Shown one piece after another: positions 54,810-63,403 of a DNA stretch of 64,000 bases (the first letter of the stretch is position 1; every line of letters starts with the position of its first letter). The stretch comes from Methylobacterium sp. Leaf108 (lineage in GTDB: Bacteria; Pseudomonadota; Alphaproteobacteria; Rhizobiales; Beijerinckiaceae). Under the pieces are notes generated by a model. The model was given only the letters and a program-made list of their open reading frames with translations. It had not been told where the DNA came from and did no database searches. The stretch spans positions 317,501 to 381,500 of the forward strand of contig NZ_LMND01000012.1 in assembly GCF_001423265.1 (NCBI RefSeq). Reading direction: 5' to 3'. The translations under genes and the position numbers were made by a program.

Positions 54810-56081
54810 GTGATCGAACTCGCCGTCGCCGTCGCGCTCATCCTTCTCAACGGGGCCTTCGCGCTGTCAGAACTCGCCGTGGTCTCGTCGCGCAAGTCGC
54901 GGCTGCGGACCATGGTCGAGGCGCATCGCCCGGGCGCCAAGGCCGCGATGGCCCTGGCCGACGACCCCGGGCGCTTCCTCTCCACGGTCCAGATCGGCAT
55001 CACCCTGGTGGGCATCCTCTCGGGTGCGGTCTCCGGTGCGGCCCTGGGCGAACGGCTCACCACGATCCTGTTCGAGGCCGGACTGTCGAAGGCGGTGTCC
55101 GATCCGCTCGGCTACGGCCTCGTCATCGCCGCCATCACATACCTGTCCGTGATCATCGGCGAACTGGTGCCCAAGCACGTGGCCCTGCGCGATCCCGAAG
55201 GTTTCGCCTGCATGGTCGCCCCGACCATGCGGGTGATCTCGCGGGCCGCGCTGCCCGCGGTCTGGCTGCTCGACGCCTCGACGCGGGCGGTGTTCCGCGT
55301 CCTCGGGCAGGAGGCGGCCAGCGCCAGCGCGGTGACGGAAGAGGAGATCCGCAGCATCGTGGCCGAGGCCGAGACCGCCGGCGTGATCGAGACCGACGAG
55401 CGCAAGATGATCGCCGGCGTGCTGCGCCTGGGCGACCGCGCCGTGCGCGGCGTGATGACCCCGCGCACCGACGTCCACTGGATCGACCTCGACAAGGACC
55501 CCGCCGAGATCCGGGCGATGCTGCTGGCGAGCCCGCACTCGCGGGTGCCGGTGGGCGAGGGCAACCCCGACAACATGCTCGGCGTCGTGCAGGTGCGCGA
55601 GATCGTCAAGGCGCTGGTGGAGAACGTCGACTTCGACCTGCGCGCCTACATCCGCACCGCGCCCGTCCTGCCCGACACCCTCGACGCCCTCGACGCGCTC
55701 ACCGCCCTGCAGGCGGCGGAGGTGCCGATGGCCCTCGTCCACGACGAGTACGGCCATTTCGACGGCCTCGTGACGCCCGCCGACATCCTCGACGCCATCG
55801 CCGGGGCCTTCCATTCCGAGGACCCCGAGCCGGAGGCGGTCCAGCGCCAGGACGGGTCGTGGCTCATCGCCGGCTGGATGCCGGTGGACGAGATGGCCGA
55901 CCAGCTCGGCATCAAGCTCGAATCGAACCGCGACTACGAGACCGCCGCCGGCCTGGTGATCGCCCGGTTCCAGCGCCTGCCCGAGACCGGCGAGGTCTGC
56001 GAGATCGCCGGCTGGCGCTTCGAGGTGGTGGACCTCGACGGCCGCCGGATCGACAAGATCCTGGTCTCGCGGATCATGTGA
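54810..56081 (+). CDS. CNNM/CorC (HlyC-type) membrane protein with CBS pair
   Basis: 423 residues from a GTG at 54810; a TTG at 54732 is an alternative, but the upstream part is arginine/serine rich. A DUF21 (CNNM) membrane domain of four helices (VIELAVAVALILLNGAFALSE onward, PKHVALRDPE) is followed by a CBS domain pair (GVMTPRTDVHWIDL; LVHDEYGHFDGLVTPADIL) and the CorC_HlyC ligand domain at the end (GRRIDKILVSR). These proteins move or sense Mg2+/Na+ at the membrane. Function inferred from domain order. Confidence 0.88.
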   Translation: MIELAVAVALILLNGAFALSELAVVSSRKSRLRTMVEAHRPGAKAAMALADDPGRFLSTVQIGITLVGILSGAVSGAALGERLTTILFEAGLSKAVSDPLGYGLVIAAITYLSVIIGELVPKHVALRDPEGFACMVAPTMRVISRAALPAVWLLDASTRAVFRVLGQEAASASAVTEEEIRSIVAEAETAGVIETDERKMIAGVLRLGDRAVRGVMTPRTDVHWIDLDKDPAEIRAMLLASPHSRVPVGEGNPDNMLGVVQVREIVKALVENVDFDLRAYIRTAPVLPDTLDALDALTALQAAEVPMALVHDEYGHFDGLVTPADILDAIAGAFHSEDPEPEAVQRQDGSWLIAGWMPVDEMADQLGIKLESNRDYETAAGLVIARFQRLPETGEVCEIAGWRFEVVDLDGRRIDKILVSRIM

Positions 56082-56092
56082 CCCTCGCGGGG

Positions 56093-56872
56093 CTAATCCG
56101 CCGTCTGGACCGACCAGGTGGCATGGCCGATGCCCGGCGCTTTGGCGAGGTCGGCCACCACCGCGTCGAGTTCCGCCGCCTCCACGGCGGTGGCCACCAG
56201 GGTCGCCACCACCTCGACGGTGTCCTCGCCGCGTTCCACCACCTCGATCCCGCCGACGGGGTAATGGGCCGCCTCCAGGCGCTCCACGAGGAGATCGCGG
56301 GCGGGGCCCGCGCCCTCGGCCGCCACCGTCACCTGGACCTCGTAGGTCGCCTCGGTCTGGCTCTCGTCGATGGGCACCCGGTTGATGGCGTTGACCAGCG
56401 GCCGCAGCAGGGTGTTGCCGGCCAGGACCGCCGCGGTGACGAGCACCGCCTCGACCGGCAGGTCGGCACCGGCGAAGGCGCCCACCGCCGCCGAGCACCA
56501 CAGCGTGGCGGCCGTGTTGAGGCCGCGCACGTTCATGCCCTCCTTCATGATCACGCCCGCCCCGAGGAAGCCGACGCCGGAGATCACGTAGGCCACCGTG
56601 CTCACCGCTCCCTTCGACCCTTCGAGGCGCATGCCAAGATCGACGAAGGCGGCCGCCCCCAGCGCCACCAGCACGTTGGTGCGCAAGCCCGCCGTGCGCT
56701 GGCGGTACTGCCGCTCGGCCCCGATCAGGGTGCCGAGGGCGAAGGCGACGAGGAGGCTGACCGCCGAGTTGAGGGTCTCGGGCAGCGGCGCGAAGGGAAG
56801 ACCGGACATTCCGGTGTCATCGATCAGCGTCGTGACGGAAGCGTGACCGTCGCACCCGGGAAACGGTCTCAT
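56093..56872 (-). CDS. MgtC/SapB family membrane protein
   Basis: 259 residues from the ATG at 56872 (CCGGAAAT upstream); an internal ATG at 56809 (MSGLPFAPLP) is a good alternative because MgtC proteins normally begin near their first helix. The MgtC signature is ALGTLIGAERQYRQRTAGLRTN, with GVGFLGAGVIMKEG and GLNTAATLWCSAAVGAFAG. A C-terminal ACT-like domain follows the membrane part. MgtC proteins help growth at low Mg2+ and regulate ATP synthase or K+ in other bacteria. Convergent with the CorC-type gene (11 bp apart), a plausible Mg-related neighbourhood. Confidence 0.88.
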   Translation of the reverse strand: MRPFPGCDGHASVTTLIDDTGMSGLPFAPLPETLNSAVSLLVAFALGTLIGAERQYRQRTAGLRTNVLVALGAAAFVDLGMRLEGSKGAVSTVAYVISGVGFLGAGVIMKEGMNVRGLNTAATLWCSAAVGAFAGADLPVEAVLVTAAVLAGNTLLRPLVNAINRVPIDESQTEATYEVQVTVAAEGAGPARDLLVERLEAAHYPVGGIEVVERGEDTVEVVATLVATAVEAAELDAVVADLAKAPGIGHATWSVQTAD

Positions 56873-56897
56873 ATCATTTCCGGGTGATCACTTCGTG

Positions 56898-56976
56898 ATG
56901 CGGAAATGGGCTTCGCTCAGGCGCCGCGCGGGCTCGGTGATCCGGTTCCCGCTTGATTCAAGCGGAAACCGGATCA
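56898..56976. repeat. dispersed palindromic repeat, copy B (fullest)
   Basis: The left part ATGCGGAAATGGG...CGCCGCGCGGGCTCGG resembles copies A and C. The right part is a near-perfect palindrome: TGATCCGGTTCCCGCTTGA (56938-56956), one base, then the complement TCAAGCGGAAACCGGATCA (56958-56976), one mismatch in 19. Its right end overlaps the stop codon of the dehalogenase-like gene. Confidence 0.85.
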
Positions 56977-57870
56977 GACCGCGAAGAACGCCTCCAGCGC
57001 CGCCAGGGTCGCGTCCGGGTTCTCCTCGGCCAGGAAATGCCCGGACGGGATCACGGTCCCGGTGGCGCCCGGTGCGAAGGTGCGCCGCCAGGCGTCGAGC
57101 GCGGTCTCGACGCTCTGGTCGAGGTAGCGGTCGCCGGTGAGGATCAGGGCGGGGCAGGCGATGGTGCGCCCGGCGGCGAGATCGTCGGCGTCGGCCTGCC
57201 GGTCATGGGTGGCGCCGGCCCGGTAGTCCTCGCAGGCCGCGTGGATGCGCGAGGGCTCGTTCCAGCTCTGGCGATAGAGGTGGAGGGCGCGGGGCTCGAA
57301 CGGGTCGAGGGTCCCGGCCCCGCTCCAGGTCCGCAGCAGTTCCTCGTAAAAGGCGATCGGATCGCCGCCGATCTCGGCCTCCGCCTCGGGGCTCGCCAGG
57401 AAGCGCCAGTGCGAGAACCGGTCCGGCGCCGTCTCGAGCCGCTGCCACTGGACCAGGGTCGGCAGGATGTCGAGGAGGGCGAGGCGCTCGACGCGGCCCG
57501 GCTCGTCCAGCGCCAGGCGGTAGCCGACCCGCGCGCCGCGGTCGTGCCCGGCGACCGCGAAGCGGACATGGCCGAGCCCCTCCATGATCGCCACGACCTC
57601 GCGCGCCAGGGTGCGCTTGGCGTAGGCCGCGTGCCCGGCATCCCCGGCCGGCGCCTGCGACCAGCCGTAGCCCTTGAGGTCGAGGCAGACCACGCGCCGG
57701 TTCCGCGCGAGGGCCGGCGCGATGCGGTGCCAGCAGGCGTGGGTCTGGGGAAACCCGTGCAGCAGCAGCAGGGGCGGCGCCCCCTCGGGGCCACCGATGC
57801 GGGCGAAGGCACGGCCGTCCGGCCCGTCGATCCAGCGGGCCTCGAAACCCTCGAACAGATCCGCCGCCAT
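56974..57870 (-). CDS. alpha/beta hydrolase, fluoroacetate dehalogenase-like
   Basis: 298 residues from the ATG at 57870 (GGAG 7 nt upstream); earlier in-frame ATGs lie in a small direct repeat. Nucleophile elbow GHDRGARVGYRLAL has Asp as nucleophile in the HDRG pattern of FAc-DEX haloacetate dehalogenases. LLLHGFPQTHACW, ALLDILPTLVQW and the cap segment SRIHAACEDYRAGATHD agree with that family, and the catalytic His is in SGHFLAEEN. The expected reaction is C-halogen (possibly C-F) or ester/epoxide cleavage. It is an isolated gene with a repeat at its stop. Substrate not proven. Confidence 0.85.
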   Translation of the reverse strand: MAADLFEGFEARWIDGPDGRAFARIGGPEGAPPLLLLHGFPQTHACWHRIAPALARNRRVVCLDLKGYGWSQAPAGDAGHAAYAKRTLAREVVAIMEGLGHVRFAVAGHDRGARVGYRLALDEPGRVERLALLDILPTLVQWQRLETAPDRFSHWRFLASPEAEAEIGGDPIAFYEELLRTWSGAGTLDPFEPRALHLYRQSWNEPSRIHAACEDYRAGATHDRQADADDLAAGRTIACPALILTGDRYLDQSVETALDAWRRTFAPGATGTVIPSGHFLAEENPDATLAALEAFFAV

Positions 57871-57878
57871 CGCTCGCT

Positions 57879-57924
57879 CCATCGCCCCGCCGGGAGGCTT
57901 CTCCATTGCCCCGCCGGGAGGCTT
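57879..57924. repeat. 24-bp-period direct repeat at the hydrolase start
   Basis: CCATCGCCCCGCCGGGAGG...CTT (57879-57900) recurs as CCATTGCCCCGCCGGGAGG...CTT (57903-57924), 24 bp apart, one mismatch. It duplicates the region of possible start codons of the hydrolase. Confidence 0.8.
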
Positions 57925-58123
57925 GTCAAAGCGTTCGCGCCGGCATCGATCCCGCCGTTCGGGCAAAATGCCCGACACCCTTCGATCGTGCGCAAGCGGG
58001 ATTGACGCCGCCCCTGCGCGACGGGCACACCCTCATGGAACTTGAGGGTCGACTAAGAACCCCGGTCGAGGAGACGCCTGTCATGCGGAACACGGTTCCT
58101 GCGAACGACACCGAGCGGCGCTC

Positions 58124-59128
58124 GTGAGCGGTGCGACCCTGGCCGAGCGGCCGGCCGCGCCCGCTCCCGACGACGCCCTGCGCGCCCGCATCCTCGCCCT
58201 GCGCGACGGGCTCGAGCACGGGCTGATCGGCTGCACCGGCCTCGTGGAGCGCCTGCTGATCGGGCTCCTCACCGGCGGCCACCTGCTCATCGAGGGCGCC
58301 CCGGGGCTGGCCAAGACCCGCGCGGTCAAGCGCCTGTCGGACGGCCTCGACGGCAGCTTCGCGCGCGTCCAATGCACCCCCGACCTGATGCCCGCCGACC
58401 TCACCGGCACCACGGTGTGGCGCCAGGACGCAGGCACCTTCGAGTTCCTGGCCGGGCCCCTGTTCCACTCGCTGATCCTCGTCGACGAGGTCAACCGCGC
58501 GCCGCCCAAGGTGCAGTCGGCGCTGCTGGAGGCGATGGCCGAGGGCCAGATCACGGTGGCGGGCATCACCCATCCGCTGCCCGACCCGTTCATGGTGGTG
58601 GCGACCCAGAACCCGATCGAGCACGCCGGCACCTTCCCGCTGCCCGAAGCCCAGCTCGACCGCTTCCTGCTGCATGTCGTCGTGGAGATGCCCGACGAGG
58701 CCTCCGAGCGGCGCATCCTCGACCTCGTCGAGGGCGAGTTGAACCACCACGCCGAGGCGATGGCGGTGAAGCTCAGCGTGGAGGAGATCCGGGCCGCCCG
58801 CGCCGCGGCGCTGGACGTCTACGTTTCGCCCGCCCTCAAGGACTACCTCGTGCGGCTCGTGGCCGGCACCCGCACCGATGCCGCCGCCCCGGAGCTGCGC
58901 GCGGCGATCGAGCACCCGGCCTCGCCCCGCGGCACCCTCGCGCTGATGCTGGCGGGCAAGGCCCGCGCCTATCTGCACGGGCGCGACCACGTCATTCCCG
59001 AGGACGTCGCGGATCTGGCCGCCGACGCGCTGGCCCACCGCATCGGCCTGACCTGGCGCGCGGCGGCCGAGGGCCGGACCTCGCGCAAGATCATCCAGGA
59101 ACTCGTCCAGCGGGTGCGGGCACTCTGA
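58124..59128 (+). CDS. MoxR family AAA+ ATPase
   Basis: 334 residues from a GTG at 58124. Walker A GAPGLAKTRAVK, Walker B LILVDEVNRAPP and the sensor MVVATQNPIEHAGTFPLPEAQLDRF are typical of MoxR. MoxR ATPases act as chaperones for VWA-domain partners, in assembly of metal-containing complexes or stress tolerance. It heads a seven-gene run with overlaps or gaps of at most 12 bp. The set resembles mxaRS-ACKL of methanol dehydrogenase maturation, but no dehydrogenase gene is nearby. Confidence 0.93.
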   Translation: MSGATLAERPAAPAPDDALRARILALRDGLEHGLIGCTGLVERLLIGLLTGGHLLIEGAPGLAKTRAVKRLSDGLDGSFARVQCTPDLMPADLTGTTVWRQDAGTFEFLAGPLFHSLILVDEVNRAPPKVQSALLEAMAEGQITVAGITHPLPDPFMVVATQNPIEHAGTFPLPEAQLDRFLLHVVVEMPDEASERRILDLVEGELNHHAEAMAVKLSVEEIRAARAAALDVYVSPALKDYLVRLVAGTRTDAAAPELRAAIEHPASPRGTLALMLAGKARAYLHGRDHVIPEDVADLAADALAHRIGLTWRAAAEGRTSRKIIQELVQRVRAL

Positions 59129-59133
59129 GCTTC

Positions 59134-60066
59134 ATGGCGTCCACCCCCGCCCCGGCCGATCCCATCGACACCCATCCCGGAATCCATCTGTCCGGCGAGG
59201 TGCTGATGGGGCTGCGCCATCTCGCCCGACGCGGCGTCTCGCCGACCACGCGGACGCTGGCCGGCCTGCCGGGCGGCATCGTCACGCGGCGGCGCGGGCG
59301 CGGCTCGGAGCCGGACGACGTGCGGCTGTGGTCGGAGGGCGACGACCGCCGCCACATCGACCGCAACGCCACCGCCCGCACCGGCATCCTGCACGTGCGC
59401 ACCCACCACGACGAGCGCGACCGCGCGGTGGTGCTGCTCGCCGACATCCGGCCCTCGATGCTGTTCGGCACCCGCCGGGCGCTGCGCTCGGTGGCCGCGG
59501 CCGAGGCCCTGGTGCTGCTCGGCTGGCGCATCGTCGGCGACGGCGGCCGCGTCGGGCTGGTGGTGGCCTCCGGCGCCGAGCCGGTGGTGGTGCGCCCCGC
59601 CGGGGGCGAGCGTGCGATGACCGCCGTCACCGGCGCGCTGGCCCAGGCCCACGCCGCGGCCCTGTCGCTGCCGCAGTCCGACGACCGGCCGCTGACCCCG
59701 CTCCTCACCCTGGCCCAGAGCCTGCTGCCGTCGGGCGGCCACCTCGTCATCGCCAGCGCCCTCGACGATCCGGGCGAGGATTTCGACCGGCTCCTGACGG
59801 TGCTGGCCGAGCGCCTGTCGATCAGCCTGATCCTGGTGAGCGACGCCTTCGAGCGCAGCCGCCCGCCGGGCTTCTACCCCTTCGCCACGCAGGACGGCCG
59901 CCGCGGCACGGTTCAGGCGGCGCGCAGGGCCACGGCCGGCCGATCCACCGCCGAGGAGCGCCTCGCCGAGTTCGCCCGGCGCGGCATCGAGGGCCTGCGC
60001 CTCGACGTGGAGGCGGGCCCGGAGGCCTACGCCCCGCTGATGGAGCGCCTCGATGCGGTGCTCTGA
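59134..60066 (+). CDS. DUF58 family protein (MoxR partner)
   Basis: 310 residues, starting 5 bp after the MoxR stop. The DUF58 signature is SEGDDRRHIDRNATARTG, followed by VVLLADIRPSMLFGTRR. Structurally this is a degenerate von Willebrand domain (DIRPS replaces DxSxS, so the metal site is probably altered). DUF58 genes nearly always follow moxR, as mxaS does in methylotrophs. No membrane segment is visible. Role: presumably adaptor between MoxR and the membrane VWA proteins. Confidence 0.88.
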   Translation: MASTPAPADPIDTHPGIHLSGEVLMGLRHLARRGVSPTTRTLAGLPGGIVTRRRGRGSEPDDVRLWSEGDDRRHIDRNATARTGILHVRTHHDERDRAVVLLADIRPSMLFGTRRALRSVAAAEALVLLGWRIVGDGGRVGLVVASGAEPVVVRPAGGERAMTAVTGALAQAHAAALSLPQSDDRPLTPLLTLAQSLLPSGGHLVIASALDDPGEDFDRLLTVLAERLSISLILVSDAFERSRPPGFYPFATQDGRRGTVQAARRATAGRSTAEERLAEFARRGIEGLRLDVEAGPEAYAPLMERLDAVL

Positions 60067-60078
60067 GGTGGGACAGTC

Positions 60079-60537
60079 ATGAATCCGGTTCCGGCGGGTC
60101 TCGAGAACCTGCGCGGCCTCCACCTCCCGGCGGGCTCCGCCGGCGCGGTCCAGGGCGAGATCGCGCTGGCGGTGGCGCTGGGCTTCCTCGCGGCCCTGGC
60201 GGTGGGGCTGGTGCGGTGGTGGCGTCGCCGCGCCAAGGCGAGCCTGAGGCGCCGGGCCCTGGCCGAACTCGCCGCCGTGCGCCACCTGGCGCCCGAGGCG
60301 CGCCTCGTCGCCCAGGCGCGGCTCCTGCGCCGGATCGTGCGCACCGTCGAGGGGGATGCCGCCGCCGATGCCAGGGGTGCGGAGTGGTCGGCGCGCCTCG
60401 ACCGGGTTTTCGCCACCACCTTCTTCACCCGCGGCGCCGGCCGGGTGCTGGGCGAGGGCCTCTACCGCCGTGAGAGCGCCGACCCCGCCGCCATCGACGC
60501 CGAACTCGGCCGTCTTTTCGCGCAGATCAAGGCCTGA
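60079..60537 (+). CDS. DUF4381-like single-pass membrane protein
   Basis: 152 residues. One membrane helix at 30-48 (GEIALAVALGFLAALAVGLVRWW) is followed by a basic region (RRRAKASLRRRALAELAAV) and a cytosolic helical end (RLVAQARLLRRIVRTVEG). This is the DUF4381 layout found between DUF58 and VWA genes in Bat-type operons. Context and topology, rather than motif, support the call. Confidence 0.7.
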   Translation: MNPVPAGLENLRGLHLPAGSAGAVQGEIALAVALGFLAALAVGLVRWWRRRAKASLRRRALAELAAVRHLAPEARLVAQARLLRRIVRTVEGDAAADARGAEWSARLDRVFATTFFTRGAGRVLGEGLYRRESADPAAIDAELGRLFAQIKA

Positions 60538-60544
60538 ACCCCCG

Positions 60545-61555
60545 ATGCCGGCCTGGATCACCGCCTTCCTCTCGGCCTTCGACCTCGCCAGCCCCTATGC
60601 GCTGCTGCTGCTGGCGCTGCCGCTTCTTGCCGCCCGCGCGATGCCGCCCGAGCGGGCGGGCGCCAGCGGGGCGCTGCGGGTGCCGGCCTCGGTGGTGGCG
60701 GACGCCGCCCGCGGCGACACCATCGCGGCGCGCGGGCGGGCGCGCACCATCCTGATCTGGTCGCTCTGGGCCGGCCTCGTCGTGGCGCTGTCCGGTCCCC
60801 GGCTGGTGCTGCCGGCGACCGCCCTGCCGGCATCGGGGCGCGAGATCATGCTGGTGATGGACCTCTCGGGCAGCATGGAGCGGCGCGACTTCTCCCTGGA
60901 CGGCGAGACCGTGACGCGGCTGGCCGCGGTCAAGCGGGTCGGCACCGACTTCATCCGCCGCCGGGCCGGCGACCGGATCGGCCTCGTGATCTTCGCCAAC
61001 GAATCCTACGTCGCCGCCAGCCCGAGCTTCGACACCGCCACCGTCGCCCGGGCCCTCGACGACGCCACCATCGGCCTCGTGGGCCGTTCCACCGGCATCG
61101 GCGACGGCCTCGGGCTGGCCCTGAAGCGCCTCGTCCCGACCGCGGGACAGGCGGAGGGCGGACCGCCGGTGACCTCGAAGGTGGTGGTGCTGATGACCGA
61201 CGGCGCCAACAACGCCGGCCAGACCACGCCCCGCGACGTCGCCCAGCTGGCGCGCGAACTCGGGGTCAAGGTCCACACCCTGGCGCTGGGGCCCCGCGAC
61301 CTCGCCAACGCCGACGGCGAGCAGGACGTGGTCGACACCGAGACCCTGAAGGAGGTCGCCGAGATCAGCGGCGGCAAGGCCTTCCGGGTGAAGACCACCG
61401 ACGACCTCATGGCGGTGGCCGATGCCATCGACACCCTGGAGGGCGGGCGGGCCAAGGCGCCGCCGGTGCCGCTGCGGCGCGACCTGTGGCCGTGGCCGGC
61501 GGCCTTCGCGCTCCTGTGCGCGGCGGGCCTCCTGGCCGCGCGGCGGGGAGCGTGA
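60545..61555 (+). CDS. VWA-domain membrane protein (BatA-like)
   Basis: 336 residues. N-terminal membrane helices (SPYALLLLALPLLAARAM and ILIWSLWAGLVVALSGP), a VWA domain with intact MIDAS DLSGS (IMLVMDLSGSMERRDF) and TDGANN, and a C-terminal helix (PWPAAFALLCAAGLLAARR). That is the topology of BatA/MxaC. The MIDAS metal ion binds a partner protein, with MoxR proposed to remodel the complex. Starts 7 bp after the previous stop. Confidence 0.9.
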   Translation: MPAWITAFLSAFDLASPYALLLLALPLLAARAMPPERAGASGALRVPASVVADAARGDTIAARGRARTILIWSLWAGLVVALSGPRLVLPATALPASGREIMLVMDLSGSMERRDFSLDGETVTRLAAVKRVGTDFIRRRAGDRIGLVIFANESYVAASPSFDTATVARALDDATIGLVGRSTGIGDGLGLALKRLVPTAGQAEGGPPVTSKVVVLMTDGANNAGQTTPRDVAQLARELGVKVHTLALGPRDLANADGEQDVVDTETLKEVAEISGGKAFRVKTTDDLMAVADAIDTLEGGRAKAPPVPLRRDLWPWPAAFALLCAAGLLAARRGA

Positions 61556-61556
61556 G

Positions 61557-62486
61557 ATGAGCGACCTGGCGGCCTTCGCGATCCTGCGGCCGTGGTGGCT
61601 CGCGGCCCTGCCGGTGATCGCCCTGCTGGCGCTGCGCGCCGCCTGGCGCTCGGCCCCCCTCGGGGATTGGGTGCGTGCGGTCGATCCCGCGCTGATGGCG
61701 CTGATGGCCCGCCGCGGCGGGGTCTTGGGCGGGCGGCGCCAGGCCAACCTCGTGGCCGCGATCACCGCCGGCCTCATCGCCCTGGCGCTCACCGGCCCGG
61801 CCTTCGAGCGGCCCGACACCACGGCCTTCCGCAACCTCGACGCCACCGTCATCGTCCTCGACGTCTCGCGTTCGGTGGCCGACGGCGGCGCCTTCAAGGA
61901 CGCGCGCCAGATCGCCCAGGCCGCCGCCGAAGCCGCCGGCACCCGCAGCGTCGCGGTGGTGGTCTATGCCGGCGACGCCTACCTCGCGATTCCCCCCACC
62001 ACCGACCGCGATGCCCTTGGCGCGACGCTGTTCGCCATCGATGCCGACACCGTGCCCGATCGCGGCAGCCACCCGGAGCGCGGCCTCGCCCTGGCCCGGC
62101 GCACCCTCGAGGAGGCCGGCGTCATCGCCGGCGACGTGGTGCTGATCACCGACGGCGACGGCATCGGCGAGGCGGCGACCCGCGAGGCCGCCGCCATCCG
62201 CGCCAAGGGCTGGGCACTCAGCGGCCTGTTCGTGCCCGCGACGCAGCGCCTGCCCGAGGGGGTGCCCCGGCCCGACCGCGCCTCCCTCGACCGGCTGGTC
62301 GGCACGGGCGGCGGCGTGGCGGCCGACATCGGCGCGCCCGACGCGGTGCTCGGCCGGGTCGGCGCCAGCACCGCCCAGCACCTGGTGGCCGGCGGCTACG
62401 GCGTGCTCGCCTTCGCGGAGGTGGGGCGCTGGCTGATCCTGCTGGCGCTCCTGCCCGCCCTCCTCCTGTTCCGCCGGAGCGCCTGA
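61557..62486 (+). CDS. VWA-domain membrane protein (BatB/MxaL-like)
   Basis: 309 residues. Same topology as the preceding gene: N-terminal helices, VWA with MIDAS DVSRS (VIVLDVSRSVADGG) and ITDGDGIGE, and a C-terminal helix LILLALLPALLLFRRSA. It starts one base after the upstream stop and its own stop overlaps the next start (TGATG). A second VWA protein of this kind next to BatA is usual in Bat-type operons. Confidence 0.88.
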   Translation: MSDLAAFAILRPWWLAALPVIALLALRAAWRSAPLGDWVRAVDPALMALMARRGGVLGGRRQANLVAAITAGLIALALTGPAFERPDTTAFRNLDATVIVLDVSRSVADGGAFKDARQIAQAAAEAAGTRSVAVVVYAGDAYLAIPPTTDRDALGATLFAIDADTVPDRGSHPERGLALARRTLEEAGVIAGDVVLITDGDGIGEAATREAAAIRAKGWALSGLFVPATQRLPEGVPRPDRASLDRLVGTGGGVAADIGAPDAVLGRVGASTAQHLVAGGYGVLAFAEVGRWLILLALLPALLLFRRSA

Positions 62487-63403
62487 TGCGACCAGCGATC
62501 GCTCTGCCCCGCCTGCCCGCCCTGGCGCCCGGATGGAGCGCAAGCTGGACCTTGTGGCTGCGTCTCGCCGGCCTCGGTCTCGCCGGTGCGGGACTGTTCG
62601 CCCTCGTCCTGGTCTCGCAGCCGCGCAACGCCGCCGGCCGCCTGCTGATGGGGCTGGGGCTGCCGGATGCCGCCGCCGCGGTCCTGTCCGATCCGGGCTG
62701 GCGCGGCCCCGCCCTCTACCAGGCGGGCCGCTACGGCGAGGCCGCGGAGATCTTCCGCAAGGCCGGAAAGCGCGGCGCCTACAACCTCGGCAATGCGCTC
62801 GCGCGGGCCGGGGACCTGGAGGGCGCCATCGCGGCCTACGACGACGCCCTCTCCTACAACCCGCGCAACGCCGACGCCCAGGCCAACCGCTCCCTGATCG
62901 CCCGGCTGATCGAGGACGAGAAGGACCCCGGCAAGGGCGGCGGCATCGCCAACGCCACCGCCACCACCGGCTCGCGCTACAACAAGACCGCCAACCAGGA
63001 CCCCAACGACAACACCCAGGCGACCTCCAGCGGCGAGGGGCTGGCCGGCAACAAGGAGGGCGGCACCACGTCCTCGACGCCCGGCAACAGCAAGGTCGCG
63101 CGCCGCGGCAAGGCCGAGCAGGCCTCGATCGAGTCCGGCAAGGGCGAGGCCCGCGGTTCGGCCAGCGACGCGGCCGGGCGCGGGCGCACCGGTGCGGGCT
63201 CGGCCATGGTGGCCGCCGCCCCGGAGAAGGAGGTGCGGCGGGTGACGAAAAGCTTCGAGGCCCACGAGATCCGGCCCGACCGCCTCTGGCTGCAGACCCT
63301 GCCGGACGATCCCGGCCGCTATCTCAAGCTGCGCCTCAAGGCCGAACAGGCCGCCCGCGTCGAGGCCGGCACTGCGGTGCCGGCGGGGAGCAACCCATGG
63401 TGA
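62486..63403 (+). CDS. TPR-domain membrane protein (BatC-like)
   Basis: 305 residues. A membrane helix (LRLAGLGLAGAGLFALVLV) leads to two or three tetratricopeptide repeats (ALYQAGRYGEAAEIFRKAG, NLGNALARAGDLEGAIAAYDDALSYNPRN). A long low-complexity Gly/Ser/Asn/Lys stretch follows (residues 150-250). The end WLQTLPDDPGRYLKLRLK is the conserved tail seen in Bat-type TPR proteins. Interaction platform for the VWA proteins in the periplasm. Overlaps the upstream gene by 1 bp and the downstream one by 7 bp. Confidence 0.85.
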   Translation: MRPAIALPRLPALAPGWSASWTLWLRLAGLGLAGAGLFALVLVSQPRNAAGRLLMGLGLPDAAAAVLSDPGWRGPALYQAGRYGEAAEIFRKAGKRGAYNLGNALARAGDLEGAIAAYDDALSYNPRNADAQANRSLIARLIEDEKDPGKGGGIANATATTGSRYNKTANQDPNDNTQATSSGEGLAGNKEGGTTSSTPGNSKVARRGKAEQASIESGKGEARGSASDAAGRGRTGAGSAMVAAAPEKEVRRVTKSFEAHEIRPDRLWLQTLPDDPGRYLKLRLKAEQAARVEAGTAVPAGSNPW

